Shown: piece by piece, positions 1 through 10,546 of the stretch
Numbering within the stretch: the stretch's first letter is position 1
How the letters are laid out: every line of letters starts with the position of its first letter
Origin: Phytomonas francai
Lineage: Eukaryota > Euglenozoa > Kinetoplastea > Trypanosomatida > Trypanosomatidae
DNA length: 64,000 nt
Assembly: GCA_001766655.1 (NCBI GenBank)
Contig: MJCC01000018.1
Coordinates: 223,479 to 287,478, forward strand
Direction: 5' to 3'
Notes under the pieces: generated by a model
Databases searched by the model: none
What the model saw: only the letters and a program-made list of their open reading frames with translations
What the model was told of the DNA's origin: nothing
Translations under genes and position numbers: made by a program

Positions 1-282
1 AGACACCTGGAGTTCTCTGAGGCGTGGCAGTGTGCCCAGCACACTGATGTCGGTAAGCTGCCAAGATTCAGTGAGGTCAAGCCGTTCCAGCGCCACGCAG
101 CCCCGTAAACCCTCTATCCCGTCGTTCGTAATGCCGGTACTAGACACCTTGAGTTCCCTGAGGCGCGGCAGTGTGCCCAGCACGCTGAAGTCGGTGATTT
201 GCCAGCATTCACTCAGATTCAGCGTGGCGAGGTTGGCGCAGGCACGGAGCCCCGCGATGCGCTCCAGGGTGATGGGCGTCTG
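1..282 (-). repeat. 141-bp tandem coding repeat (LRR unit)
   Basis: The block beginning at position 1 recurs at position 142 with only scattered substitutions, giving an exact 141-bp period that encodes 47 residues (two LRRs). More copies may lie to the left of the window. A diverged relative precedes it at about 283-360. Confidence 0.85.
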
Positions 283-1140
283 ACCAAGCTGCAGGCTGCG
301 CAGTTCTGGAAAGGACGAAAGGTCCAAGGAATCAATGCCAGTGCACCGGGAAAGGCTCAGCTGCAATAGCGTATTCGGTGCTTGCACCCGCCGCACGCAC
401 TCGGGCTCCCCGCTCGACGCATCCAGCATAAGCCTCTGCAGCGCGCCATGCTGCTGGTTCTCCGCGGTCAGCTCCATCAGCAAATCCGCGATAAAGCCCC
501 GGCCCTGACGGAACTGCATCACCTCCAACGGACTCGGCGCGAGCCACCGGCCCAGTGCACCAAACTCACCGCCAGCGGTGTTGTCGGCGCGGAAGCTCCG
601 CAACCGCGGCGCCGACGCAAGGGCGGGCGTGGCACCGAATACCCCCGTATCGAGAAAGTCCGTTGAGAGGTCCTCGAGCGTCGGAGCGACGTCAGCGAGG
701 ATCGACCTCAAGTCCGCACGCGCTGCCTGCCTTTCCTCCTCGCTGGCGCCAGGGGCGAGTTGGCAGTTCATGTGGACCCTCGTGATGGAAGCCTCCGGCC
801 AGTGGCGCAGTATTAGGCCCACCATCCTGCGCAGTGCAGGGAGCTGATCGCCATGGTGCGACCTCAGCGCAACGCTACCATGGGGCCTCCACCATTCCAC
901 TGGGGGCAGTTCCACCGACAGCCCCGCTGAACTGGTTTGCCGCGGTGCGGAACGTATGGCGATGGACAAGCCTCTCTCAAGGCTGCGCGAGAAGCTGAAT
1001 TGGCCCAGCGTGAGGGTGTGGTACTCCAATACGGCCCTCCGAAAGGCCGGGCTGACGCATGCCAGCACCTGGGTGACACGGGGCTCTGGTCGGTAATCGC
1101 CACCCAATAGGCAATCCAGGTATGTCTGGGTTTGCAACAT
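1..1140 (-). CDS. Leucine-rich repeat protein, 5' part only (runs off the left edge)
   Basis: A frame without stops runs from an ATG at 1140 to the window edge: 380 codons with no terminator. In-frame stops occur upstream (about 1192) with no earlier ATG, and GC content falls sharply upstream of 1140, which supports this start. Residues 1 to about 255 match no family I can name. From about residue 258 there are leucine-rich repeats of the ribonuclease-inhibitor/cysteine-containing type, for example LATLNLSECWQITDFSVLG followed by LPRLRELKVSSTGITNDGI. The repeat unit is 47 residues (141 bp), and copies at 142-282 and from 1 onward are nearly identical at DNA level. Trypanosomes carry families of such LRR proteins, some near variant-surface-gene loci, but no specific role can be given. 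The gene is much more GC-rich than the core genes, so it may belong to an expanding accessory family. Confidence 0.8.
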   Translation of the reverse strand, partial: MLQTQTYLDCLLGGDYRPEPRVTQVLACVSPAFRRAVLEYHTLTLGQFSFSRSLERGLSIAIRSAPRQTSSAGLSVELPPVEWWRPHGSVALRSHHGDQLPALRRMVGLILRHWPEASITRVHMNCQLAPGASEEERQAARADLRSILADVAPTLEDLSTDFLDTGVFGATPALASAPRLRSFRADNTAGGEFGALGRWLAPSPLEVMQFRQGRGFIADLLMELTAENQQHGALQRLMLDASSGEPECVRRVQAPNTLLQLSLSRCTGIDSLDLSSFPELRSLQLGQTPITLERIAGLRACANLATLNLSECWQITDFSVLGTLPRLRELKVSSTGITNDGIEGLRGCVALERLDLTESWQLTDISVLGTLPRLRELQVS

Positions 1141-3439
1141 ATCGCACGTAAATAATCTATACTTCTGTTTAACAAAATAGTAAAACGATAGCTACGACTA
1201 ACAATACTACTGCTGCTGATATTGATGAAGGTAATGCTAAAGCAGAGGATTTGGATATATTTGTGAGCCAGTGTCCACACCACAGGCTTGAACTTACCCC
1301 GAAAACAACATCACCTTTCGTAGGAAATAGACAGACAATCAAAGCGGTATTCAAAGCGACGGCACGTCGACCTACCGCTTTCTTCTTGGACATCGTCCGA
1401 TCGGGGGGGGGGGGGGGGGGGGGGAAGCGCTGGAGCAAGGATGCATGCACTTCGGCATACACCATAACACCGGGGGAGGGGAGGGCTCTTGCCCGAAGCC
1501 CGTGTACGTGTGTGGGAAATAGGCAACACGCAATCCCGTGGGTAGGGCACGCCCTTTTCGATAAGTTTATTTAGCTATATTTAATTCCTTAAGATGGCAT
1601 GTCGGTGCGACGCTTCTGTGGCTGGGCTCCTTCGGCGCGGTGCCGCCGTCCCTTTCCACCCGCGATTTGCCCGATGCCCCCCTTCCGACGTCGCCCTCGC
1701 GGCACCACCTCCCCAGCTCGTCCAGCCGCCCTGCGGTGCCCTCACCGAGGATTGCCACACCGCCGCCCAGTAGGTCGCAGACCCAACCCGCGACGCACAG
1801 CCTCGCTGCCGCTTTCTGGGCGTGCCTGTGGATGAGGACGCCCTGCACTTTACCGCTGACAAAAATATGGCGGGACTGGGTCGTCGGTGGGGCCGTGGCG
1901 GATGCTTTACCCTGGGTTCCCTTTTGTATAGCTAGCGCTGCTATTCACGATGCATTTACGCCTTGTAGCTGCGAGTGCGCCGGACGAGAGGAGGGACAGT
2001 GGATCCGAAGAGAGGTTGCAGGAATCATGCAAGTGCACGTACCCATACGCACGGGGAGGAGGAGCCACCTTCTCTCGCAAACAAACTTCCCCAAAGCCAG
2101 CGAGGCCAATAACGCACGCATGGGCATAAAAGCAACGCAGCGTGACTATGGCCCAGCAAGAGGGCTTCGTCGGTTTACACAGCAGCACTGCCTTGCTTCC
2201 CCGGCATAAGTGTGCGTGATGGGGGGACTGGGCCACATAGCGTCAATACCGAGGCGCCTGCCGATCTCTTCACGGGCTTCGCATTATTCAACACGCTCGT
2301 CTGGCTACCAGCGGAGGCTGGCGCACCGCCATCGTGACTACGCACGGGTTGCTGCACTCGTGCGCGGGTTGCATCCGCCCTGAGAGCCAGAAGCTCGCCC
2401 CCGGGGCAGCCTCGCGCAGGGCCGCACGGAGGTGAACCTCCCAGCTCCGCCCCTGCAGGTCCTGCCCGCAAGCCCTGTAGCGCGTAGAGTGCGCGCACTA
2501 GCAGTGGCCCTTTACAAGGCCCCTTCACCTAGAGGGTTGTCTAAACAAACAGTGGGAAAGAGAGTCATTTGAGCATCAACGGATACGTCCCTTCATGTGG
2601 GGAGAAAACTAGCGTAAGACACAAGCCATGTACTTAGCCTGAACTCCCTTCATTCCTATTTCAAACCCACCATATGACACTGTGTGCCAGGAGGATAAAA
2701 GATGTCTATAGAGTGCGATGTTCACACATTTCATTCGTTCTAAAAAAATATGCCCATATAGGCGGAAACACAGTTCAACAGTTCTATCGTTTACCAATCC
2801 CTCACGTAAGTAGATATCATTCTTCTTCTATCCCAAATCTGACGCACCGGAAGGTGCCCGGGCGTCCGCGTATCGTTATTTCCTTTTCAATTCGTTTTAA
2901 AATATACTGGTACTGCTTCTATGCATGAGTGTTCCCCCCCTCATCCCACACACCATCGCGTAAGCATGCAGGTACTTCTTCACAGCCCCATTTCCTTTCC
3001 GCTCATAGGATGGGAAAGAAACGGCGCCCAGCGCGGCCCTCTGAAATAGGCAATCCCAACAGGAGCAGCCCAATACGCGTGCTGAATGCGTCTACGAGGA
3101 AGTCCAACGGTCGTGGAGGAAGAATCCGCACACAGCAAATCGGACGGAAGGGGCGCGGGGAGAAGAAATGAAAACAATTACTCTAAAAGTCGTGTAGCTT
3201 CTATCACACTTAGCAGAACGCCGTCGCTACGACACCGAACGCTTACACGCTAACCAAAATAGCGGAAAGCAATACTAGTAAAATAATAGCTACTATCGTA
3301 ATCACATACACTAAAGGCTGTGAGGAGGTGGTTCGCTATCTGCACGGCGTGACGGATCGTAAGACCGCTCCCCATAGAAAAGCGCCGCTGTCAGGCAGCA
3401 TGGCAGCGCAAGGCAGCCCTCCAAAGCATGCAGCCCAGT
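1141..3439. other. Gene-free spacer with GC-rich block and G22 run
   Basis: No protein family could be recognised. Positions 1141-1260 are AT-rich. A homopolymer of 22 G lies at 1403-1424. Positions about 1590-2530 are strongly GC-rich with open frames of 60-190 codons on both strands, but none shows domains or a consistent coding pattern. It could be decayed gene-family or subtelomere-like DNA. Positions 2550-3439 are mixed and featureless. Confidence 0.6.
1403..1424 (+). repeat. Poly-G homopolymer, G22
   Basis: Twenty-two consecutive G on the plus strand, the longest homopolymer in the window. The length may be approximate because such runs are sequencing-error prone. Confidence 0.9.
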
Positions 3440-6400
3440 CTACCTCCTCCCTACTCTTGTGATCTTCCGTACAGTTGGCTCCTTCCGGGGGCTAGGCTTC
3501 TTGGATGCTGCCTTTTTAGGTTGTTTTGTTTTGATCGCAGCGCTGCTTCCACGCTTGGAAGGTGGGTTGCTCGATTTCTTCCTTCCCACGACCGCATTGG
3601 CTTTCTGGTAGCTGTTCACCGTGGTTTTTTTCTTTGTGTCTGCCTTTGCAACTGGGGCCTGTGCTTTGGATTTGGAGTTGCTGGGGCTGCCACGACCGCC
3701 GCGACTACGGGTTACTCCCGTTGTCGCCGCCGCTGCCGCTTTTCTGCGCGCGTTTCCACTGACTGCGCCCACGCTATGGTTGGTCTCTGAGGCGTTGTAG
3801 CTTTCCTTGCCATGTTCTCCAGACTTACTCCCCTTTCGTTTCCTACCAGGGGTGTCAGGGGCGACCACTGAGGTGGTTTCATCGGCGTTGCTGAGCCTCT
3901 TGGCGGGAGAGCTGAGCCACTCTGATAGGCTTTGCTGTCCACGCGTTTTATCTTTTGTTTTGGCGTGGCGGCTGATGCGCGCCACACGCCGCGCCGCCTC
4001 CTGCCAGGCGAGCGGATTGCTGCTGGTGTCGCTCTTTGCGGACGCCGGGGGAGGGTCCACTGACGGTGTCGCGTACTGCCCCTGTACGTGACCACCTTCA
4101 GAGGTCTGGACGTTGTAGCCGCTAATTTTAGCGAGCCCGGCCCGTTGCATGAAGTCCACTCCTCCGGCTTTGGCGTGCGGGGTGGCTGAGGCCTCCAAGA
4201 CGACATCAGCGGCCACCGCGGGATGGATGCCGGGAGTGGTATCGCGTGGTTCTCGGACTGCGGCCGAGTAAATGCCTTTTTCTATTGGAAGGCCGAGATC
4301 AGTGGGTTTGCCGACACGTCCTACTACCGCCTTTTTAGTCATAACCGGGCGGTTGCGCTGCTGCGCTAAAGGGCTTATGTAAACATGATTCCCAACAGGC
4401 CCGGGCGGCCGGGCCAATGAGGCCTCTCCATGTAGGGGTGTTTCCTCTATCATGGAGAAAGTCATAGGCCGCGCCTCTGTGGCACTGAAGAGAGAACTGA
4501 AGGCCGTTGCTGGAGGCATACCGAGGGGCTTTGCTGCATGGCTTACATTGTTGTCGGCTGCACCAACAACAGGGGTTGGCGGCGTGAGTCTCCAATGATT
4601 CTCTGAAGGGGGTTGCTGAAGAGGTGGCGGTGTTCCCCATCCTGAGAAGGGTTCTGTGGGCGATGATGTATCGAGCACCTGCCTGTGCACGTGCGCTTGG
4701 AGGTTTGTACGGCGCGGCTGAAGATGTTCCTCTTCACTCATGCTGTCCACTCTGCCGCGTCCCCTGAAAATTTGCCCGACAGAGCTGCTGAAAAACTTGG
4801 CGTAGTAGGAGGTCGGTCCCTCTGCTGCGTGTGAAGTGTGTGATTGTTTGTAGGTTGTCGGGTTCAATGCAGGGGAGGCGGACACACCGGATGGTGTTGC
4901 CACCAACGGGACGGGTGCCATCTCGTGTGACTCGGATCCAGAGTTATCCCCTGGGGGCGTAACACCGGCCGCGGTGCCCTCGAGGACCGTGGGGTAGTTT
5001 TCCTCGACCTTTCCATAGGGCTTCTTATCCGCTAGCTCCGGGGGGGCTGACGTCGACTCGCCCAGGCCGTATGCTATGGACAGACCCTCATGATGAAAAG
5101 CATCCTCTGCATCACTGCCGTGCAACACGGGCGATGCGTCGTGGGGCGGCTCGGTGAGGATCAGCTTGAGGGTAAACCGTCCTAAATTGGTCTTCGGGTG
5201 CGTGGCAGCGGGCAGCGGCATCGTGGCGACTACCTCTTTTACGTCTTCGGGATAGCCAGCAGAATTCTGCTGTACCGCCTTGACCTGAGGGGACTGATCT
5301 GTCAGGAGCGGCAGGCTCATTCCGTTCTGCATATAGACGAGGAGAACCGTAATGCGGGCAGCCTGAACATTGGGTTCATTGAAGCCCTTGCTATAGTAGT
5401 TCTCCACCAAATCAGACAGCAGCATATGTAACACTGGAGTCTTGTTGACGTTTGTGTAGATGGTGCGAAGAGATACAAGAAAACTCTCGAGCTCATCCAA
5501 CTTTAACGGCGAGAAACGGGTGGCCATCTTTTCTGTGAGGAGCTCTAGCCATTTGAAGTCCGGATGCAGACCTGAAAAGGGTCGTACGGCGGCAAGGTAT
5601 CGTACCACACTCTGTAGTAGAACGCTGTGCACCGTAATCAGGTCTTTCCCACCAACTTTTACGAAAGTATTGATGTCGGCATGAGATTCGCCAAAAACAG
5701 AAGTCAGCAGCTCTACAAGTGAGACAAACTGTTCTGGGGAGATGGAAACTTGCTTGGCAGCTTCCAGTGCTTTGGAAGGGTCTTCCGCAGGCCCACCCTT
5801 ATTGGCAACCAAAGGCAAGCAGTATAAGATGCTTGTATCCCATTTGGGTTCGCTCAGCCGCTGGTAGAGGTAATAGTTAATCGCGTTAACGAGGACAGGG
5901 CGGCCACAATTTAGGAGTACTCTTGCATCGTCTGGTGAGAAGCGTTCCTTAGCTTCTGTAAGACGTGTCACGAGAGCGGCAACTACCGGTCCTTCAAAAA
6001 CGGCGTTCCCAAGGACCAGCGGCAGCGTATCTACCAGCTGTGATCCGGACAGTTGAGAGTAATCTACCTGCGAGATGAAGTGTTTGTCATCGGGAAACGC
6101 AATGGCAAGGTTCAGCCGAGTGAGCCCTGTAGCCTCTGCGCGAAGCAAACGCAGTGCCACGACTTTTGCCTCATGCATCCAGTTCGGGGGGGTAGGCAGA
6201 GATGCGAAGGTCGCGCAGATGTGGCTCAGCTCTGAGAGCTTCATTTCCCCCAGAAGCGTCTCAATGCGCTCGGACAGTTTAGCAGACATTTCCTGAGTCA
6301 GACGGTCTGCACGGCGCAGAATTCCAGTGGCCATCGCCAGCTGGGTAGGTTCTAGGGCCGACACCTCCCTCGCCACGTATTCATCGTACATGTCAAAGAT

Positions 6401-7723
6401 TGGGTGGTGACGCAGGCGGCCACCAAGCTCGTATGCAAACACAATGGTGGTGATATCACCTGGATTTTTCCAGTAAAACTCATCCTTTTTATCCATAAAA
6501 CGTAGCACGCGTGGCTGGTAGTCTTCCAGCAGGGCAGTGAAGACATCGTATAGACCTCTAATGTCTATTTCCGTTACCTCGTTGATGCCAGGTTGCAGCG
6601 TGCTAATAATATGAACAATGCTGCTGAGGATAATCGATGCATCGCGGCCGTTAGCACTCAGTGTGTATTCCAGCGAGGTGCGTATCAGCCGTTTGATGAG
6701 TTCGATCGGTAAAAAATGCAATTGGTGATGCTGACTACAGGATTGCATTAAAGCTGCAAAATCGTAGGCTTTGAGATACTGAGGACCATGCACTATGACG
6801 CCGAGAATATTCCGTGCCTCTTCGCGCTCTGCGCGTACCATCCAGGCGTAGATTCGGAGCAATGAAGATTTCAAGGACACAAGATCTTGCTCTTCTGTCG
6901 TCTGCAGCAGCATGACAACAGTCTGTGTGAGGCGATCGTTGAGGGCGATGGGCACCCGCTTACCGCACTGCTGTAGGACCTTGGCGCAAAGATCCAGAAC
7001 GTGCCATGCCGCGCGCATCCCTGCGTTTTTCCCATCGGCAGCCCCTGCAGTTGCGGCGTCCGCCTTCCCAGCGAGCCTGTCTTGGTGAGCTTTGAGAACC
7101 ACCTCGACAGTAGCGAAGCTGCGCTCGTAGTTCTCCTCTGGACGGGTGACCATCAACGCCAGTGTCGCCTCCAGCCGTTCAACAGGGCTCGCCTTCGCGT
7201 CTTCCGCCGTGCGCACGAGTTTGTTTAATAACAGCGAGAGCAGTGCCATGTCGGGTTGGACTTCAAAAAAACGTAGCAGCTGTGAAAGTGCGATGGCGTT
7301 GCAGGTTTGCTCGAGCCAGGTGTTGATATTGGTTTTGGGAACCTCGGATTCAAGAAAACGGCGAGCCTCATTTCGAGCGAACACATACTGTGCCTTTCCA
7401 CGAAATTTGTTCTTTAAAATCGACGCACGACGCACGAAAGCCGTGATTTTATAATCAAAGTTCTGCGAGACTGCGTCGGTGGAAGGCGCAATTGACGCTA
7501 TCCCCATCGTGCCAAACTCGGTCGAGAGCGCACGCATACCACTGGTGCCTAAATAATAGGAGCGTGTGAGGAGGCGCATTCTATGGGAATTAAAGAGCTG
7601 TGCGAATGCGCGCTCGGGGGCGTCAATAAAATGCGAAAAGGAGACCAAAATGGGCGTGAGTATACCACCAGTTCGAGTCGCTGTGGACCGATAGCAATGA
7701 CAGAAAGCGGACCGGCGCAACAC
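3440..7723 (-). CDS. Large helical-repeat protein, probably mitochondrial, with lysine-rich tail
   Basis: A 1427-residue protein that I cannot assign to a family. The N terminus (MLRRSAFCHCYRSTATRTGG) is basic and hydroxylated like a mitochondrial presequence. A second Met at residue 49 is also followed by a presequence-like stretch (LLTRSYYLGTSGMRAL), so the true start may be at 7579. Residues about 70-820 read as continuous alpha-helices with alternating leucines, like the helical-repeat RNA-binding proteins (PPR, FASTK or OPR type) common in kinetoplastid mitochondria. Residues about 830-1230 are low-complexity and probably disordered. Residues about 1290-1427 are rich in Lys, Ser, Pro and Ala, resembling histone H1 tails, with several nuclear-signal-like basic clusters. 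The mixed targeting signals are odd: a basic tail on a mitochondrial protein might bind kinetoplast DNA or RNA. A role in mitochondrial RNA metabolism is only an inference. It is the last gene of the left cluster before the accessory region. Confidence 0.85.
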   Translation of the reverse strand: MLRRSAFCHCYRSTATRTGGILTPILVSFSHFIDAPERAFAQLFNSHRMRLLTRSYYLGTSGMRALSTEFGTMGIASIAPSTDAVSQNFDYKITAFVRRASILKNKFRGKAQYVFARNEARRFLESEVPKTNINTWLEQTCNAIALSQLLRFFEVQPDMALLSLLLNKLVRTAEDAKASPVERLEATLALMVTRPEENYERSFATVEVVLKAHQDRLAGKADAATAGAADGKNAGMRAAWHVLDLCAKVLQQCGKRVPIALNDRLTQTVVMLLQTTEEQDLVSLKSSLLRIYAWMVRAEREEARNILGVIVHGPQYLKAYDFAALMQSCSQHHQLHFLPIELIKRLIRTSLEYTLSANGRDASIILSSIVHIISTLQPGINEVTEIDIRGLYDVFTALLEDYQPRVLRFMDKKDEFYWKNPGDITTIVFAYELGGRLRHHPIFDMYDEYVAREVSALEPTQLAMATGILRRADRLTQEMSAKLSERIETLLGEMKLSELSHICATFASLPTPPNWMHEAKVVALRLLRAEATGLTRLNLAIAFPDDKHFISQVDYSQLSGSQLVDTLPLVLGNAVFEGPVVAALVTRLTEAKERFSPDDARVLLNCGRPVLVNAINYYLYQRLSEPKWDTSILYCLPLVANKGGPAEDPSKALEAAKQVSISPEQFVSLVELLTSVFGESHADINTFVKVGGKDLITVHSVLLQSVVRYLAAVRPFSGLHPDFKWLELLTEKMATRFSPLKLDELESFLVSLRTIYTNVNKTPVLHMLLSDLVENYYSKGFNEPNVQAARITVLLVYMQNGMSLPLLTDQSPQVKAVQQNSAGYPEDVKEVVATMPLPAATHPKTNLGRFTLKLILTEPPHDASPVLHGSDAEDAFHHEGLSIAYGLGESTSAPPELADKKPYGKVEENYPTVLEGTAAGVTPPGDNSGSESHEMAPVPLVATPSGVSASPALNPTTYKQSHTSHAAEGPTSYYAKFFSSSVGQIFRGRGRVDSMSEEEHLQPRRTNLQAHVHRQVLDTSSPTEPFSGWGTPPPLQQPPSENHWRLTPPTPVVGAADNNVSHAAKPLGMPPATAFSSLFSATEARPMTFSMIEETPLHGEASLARPPGPVGNHVYISPLAQQRNRPVMTKKAVVGRVGKPTDLGLPIEKGIYSAAVREPRDTTPGIHPAVAADVVLEASATPHAKAGGVDFMQRAGLAKISGYNVQTSEGGHVQGQYATPSVDPPPASAKSDTSSNPLAWQEAARRVARISRHAKTKDKTRGQQSLSEWLSSPAKRLSNADETTSVVAPDTPGRKRKGSKSGEHGKESYNASETNHSVGAVSGNARRKAAAAATTGVTRSRGGRGSPSNSKSKAQAPVAKADTKKKTTVNSYQKANAVVGRKKSSNPPSKRGSSAAIKTKQPKKAASKKPSPRKEPTVRKITRVGRR

Positions 7724-8767
7724 GTTGAGAATGCGACGAAGTGAACCACGAACCCTCTGTCAACCTCAAGCGTGAAACACCGTTCTATTAATTTGGGAAT
7801 TTCTTAATTTTATTTTCTATTGTTACGCTTGATTATTTAGATTCCTCGTCCCCCTCTATAGAGTTTAGATAAGAATTAAAAAATCTATTTAATAGTAAAT
7901 ACTACATTGAAGGAGATGAGGCAGAAGAGGGAAACAAAAAGGGGAACAATTTCATGCATGCATTCTATCAGTGAGGGCTTTAGTTGCGTACAAGACGATA
8001 CAGGGAACCAATATGTGAGCAGCAATATATTCAACTTTTTCATTCAAAACCTTGATTCTGAAGTTATTCCAATATAATGATGCCCTTTGACAAAGTACTT
8101 TTCCTCCACTCTTTCACCACCCGCCTCGTCCCTTGCACCCTTTGAAAAGGTGGCCGCTAATGATATTGTTAATACTATTTGCATGTAGAAATATTTTCTT
8201 AGAGTGAAGATCAAGAGCTCAATATGCAAGATTCTCCTCCAGTCTCAAACCATTGTTATGCTCTCTAATAAAATACGCGTATTTAGAGTAATAATGGACG
8301 CCATAAATGCATTGTGGTGGTGGGTGGGGAACAGTTCTTAATGAAACGAAAAAGTGGTGTTTCCTTTGTCACTTACCTTCTCCTTCGCCCTTGCTTTCAA
8401 TACAGGCAGCACAACACACCGTTACACTCTGTTGAAGGACCAATTAGCGTAGCCAAGGTTAAAATCAATCGAGAGGAACATGCGTGAAGCTGGTATTGAG
8501 ACATCTCTACGACAAATAATCGGGGAAAGATGCGCACACGCATATACACACACACCTATAAATTTATAGGCAACTATCGCATTTTTTCTAGTTTTGCACC
8601 TCGAAATGAGAATTGCATGGAAGAAACACACACCCGTGAGATTCAAAGAACAGCGGTCGACTAGCAAAGCAGCACCTCTGGCCTGAGCAAGAATTCCACA
8701 GTAAGCATCGAAGCCCATGTGAGGTGCCCTTTGTAGTTTGCCACCGAGGCACCCCAGAACCATTCTT
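7724..8767. other. Spacer, AT-rich, no supported gene
   Basis: About 1 kb between the large mitochondrial protein and the kinase stop codon. An open frame at 8422-8763 (113 codons, minus) directly follows the kinase stop and has no recognisable features; it is probably 3' UTR. No RNA gene was seen. Confidence 0.55.
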
Positions 8768-10003
8768 CTAATTCATACTATGGTTCTTCTGCGGTGCGCT
8801 ACTTTGTGATTGCCAGCGATCTCTCTTCGACATAACCGGCCGCATAATGGTGGGTAGATCCACAACGTCTAGCATCTTAGCCACTGGCACAGAGTCGCCC
8901 GTATGAACAGTAGCGACGTTGTGGCTTTCGATGCTTGTAGTACCTGTCGATGTGATCCACGGGTGTGAAAGCAACTCTTTCGCAGAGGGTCTCAGATCTT
9001 TGTCATAGACAAAACACAGCTTGAGGAAGCTCCTAAGCTGCAGCGAGGCAGCACAATTTTCAGGAAGTTGCGGGGGGTATTTTGCTGCTTGAAGAACACT
9101 AAAAAGAGCAGCTGTTGGATTGCGCATGCTATCTCCAAAGGGCTTCCTTCCACTGACTAATTCATACACTGTCACTCCCATGCTCCATATATCAGAGCTG
9201 GTAGTGTAGCCGACTGAGCCAACTATCCGTTGAGGCTGCGACGACGATGACGCTGCGCTAGGCGTCGGATCACTACCATTACCTCTGTAGAGTACGCCCC
9301 GTAGGGGGTCGTACCGCCCGAACATGTTCTCGCAGTCGTCTTCGTCCACCTGCCCGCCCATTATGACCTCCGGGGCCATATACCAAGGTGTTCCCACGAC
9401 GGTCATCATGAATCCCTGCTTTACAGAATCGTGCTCCTCTGCGCTTGTTTCGCCAAAGAGAGGTTTGGCCACACCAAAATCAACTAATTTGCACCGCCCT
9501 TCCGGTGTAAGCAGTATGTTTCCAGGCTTGATATCACGATGACAAACACGGGCGACCTCGTGCAGGTAAGCCAAACCCTCCAGAACATCCCGTGTGTAGA
9601 GCCGCACGACGCCCTCCGGTAGCTTCTTACGAAGTGAAAGAAGTCGTTCCATAGAGCCACCACCAACATACTCCATTAGCAGTTGCACACCGACTTTGCT
9701 GCGTCGCACACCGTAATACGCGACCAGGCACGGGTGCCGGCAACACTGCATGACTCGTATTTCTCTCAAGATATGTGCAGCTGCCCCATCTTGGGCCGCC
9801 CGTCGCCCTTCGTCTGCGTCCTCAACGCTGTCATCGCCCGCTGCCGGGGAGACGTCGCAGTATGGAATTTCCTTAATAGCAACAAGTCGTCCTGCTTGTT
9901 CATCAAGGCCCAAATACACGGTGCCACATGCACCGAAGCCAATTTTATGATTCAGTTTTCGGATATGCTCCATCGGAAAGTAGACATACCCAAACGACAA
10001 CAA
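8768..10003 (-). CDS. STE11/MEKK-like serine/threonine protein kinase
   Basis: A 411-residue complete kinase domain. The glycine loop is at 22-29 (GFGACGTV), the ATP-anchoring lysine is K44 in VAIK, and the helix-C glutamate is about E81. The catalytic loop is HRDIKPGNILL at 155-165, DFG is at 175-177, the activation segment ends GTPWYMAPEV, and DIWSMGV follows from 271. All catalytic residues are present, so it should be active. GTPWYMAPE and the overall pattern fit STE11-type MAP kinase kinase kinases. Two inserts are unusual: an acidic stretch after K44 (about 57-75) and a roughly 50-residue low-complexity insert after the APE motif (about 218-268). There is no regulatory domain beyond the kinase core. 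Initiation at M11 (MEHIRKL) is also possible. Upstream activators and substrates cannot be inferred from its neighbours. Confidence 0.93.
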   Translation of the reverse strand: MLSFGYVYFPMEHIRKLNHKIGFGACGTVYLGLDEQAGRLVAIKEIPYCDVSPAAGDDSVEDADEGRRAAQDGAAAHILREIRVMQCCRHPCLVAYYGVRRSKVGVQLLMEYVGGGSMERLLSLRKKLPEGVVRLYTRDVLEGLAYLHEVARVCHRDIKPGNILLTPEGRCKLVDFGVAKPLFGETSAEEHDSVKQGFMMTVVGTPWYMAPEVIMGGQVDEDDCENMFGRYDPLRGVLYRGNGSDPTPSAASSSSQPQRIVGSVGYTTSSDIWSMGVTVYELVSGRKPFGDSMRNPTAALFSVLQAAKYPPQLPENCAASLQLRSFLKLCFVYDKDLRPSAKELLSHPWITSTGTTSIESHNVATVHTGDSVPVAKMLDVVDLPTIMRPVMSKRDRWQSQSSAPQKNHSMN

Positions 10004-10546
10004 TGAGAAAATAGTGGTGTATGGAAGAGAGGGTTACTGATGTTAATAATATAGTAACCAATACCTTTCTTCATATAGGAGGGATGGTGTGCATATGTGA
10101 TTGCGTGTGTGACGGGTAGAGGAAGGGTAAAAAGAGTCGTTAGAGTGTGGGAACCTTCATCGCCTTCCTTTACTACTTGAAGAAAGCAAGTAGCGTTAAC
10201 AACCACATACAATGTAGAGCACTCATTGTCCACGTTTTGGTATAAAAAAGAAGGAATAACCATTACCCCACAGTCTGCTGTAAAGCACACATCGTTCAAA
10301 CAGCATCTAGCAGAAAATAACACCAGTAAAAAGTATACCAAATTCCTTTACACGTAGATGGAAAGATGGAATTGAGGGAGGGCTAAGCTTTTCATGCACT
10401 TTCTATTTCTTTGAAAGTATTGCAGTAAGGGAGTGCGTGCCGGTTTCAATTGGCAAGTAAATGTATCTATATCTATAGCACAATTTTCCAGCGATGTGTG
10501 CTCTTTGTGTCTCTATATGAGTAAGTGAAATTTGTAGGCTTCCATT
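10004..10546. other. Spacer between kinase and nephrocystin-4 genes
   Basis: About 540 bp with no gene-like frame of its own; the open frame at 9952-10341 overlaps the kinase start in another frame and looks random. Confidence 0.5.

Noticed and set aside
864..1283. 139-codon minus-strand frame over the start of the LRR gene
   Set aside because: It is in a different frame from the LRR gene and shows no features; the LRR frame is supported by the repeats.
1640..2209. 189-codon plus-strand frame in the GC-rich block
   Set aside because: Pro/Ser/Arg-rich translation of GC-rich DNA, with competing frames on both strands and no motif.
8422..8763. 113-codon minus-strand frame just after the kinase stop
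   Set aside because: No domain and an abrupt composition; it is more likely 3' UTR.
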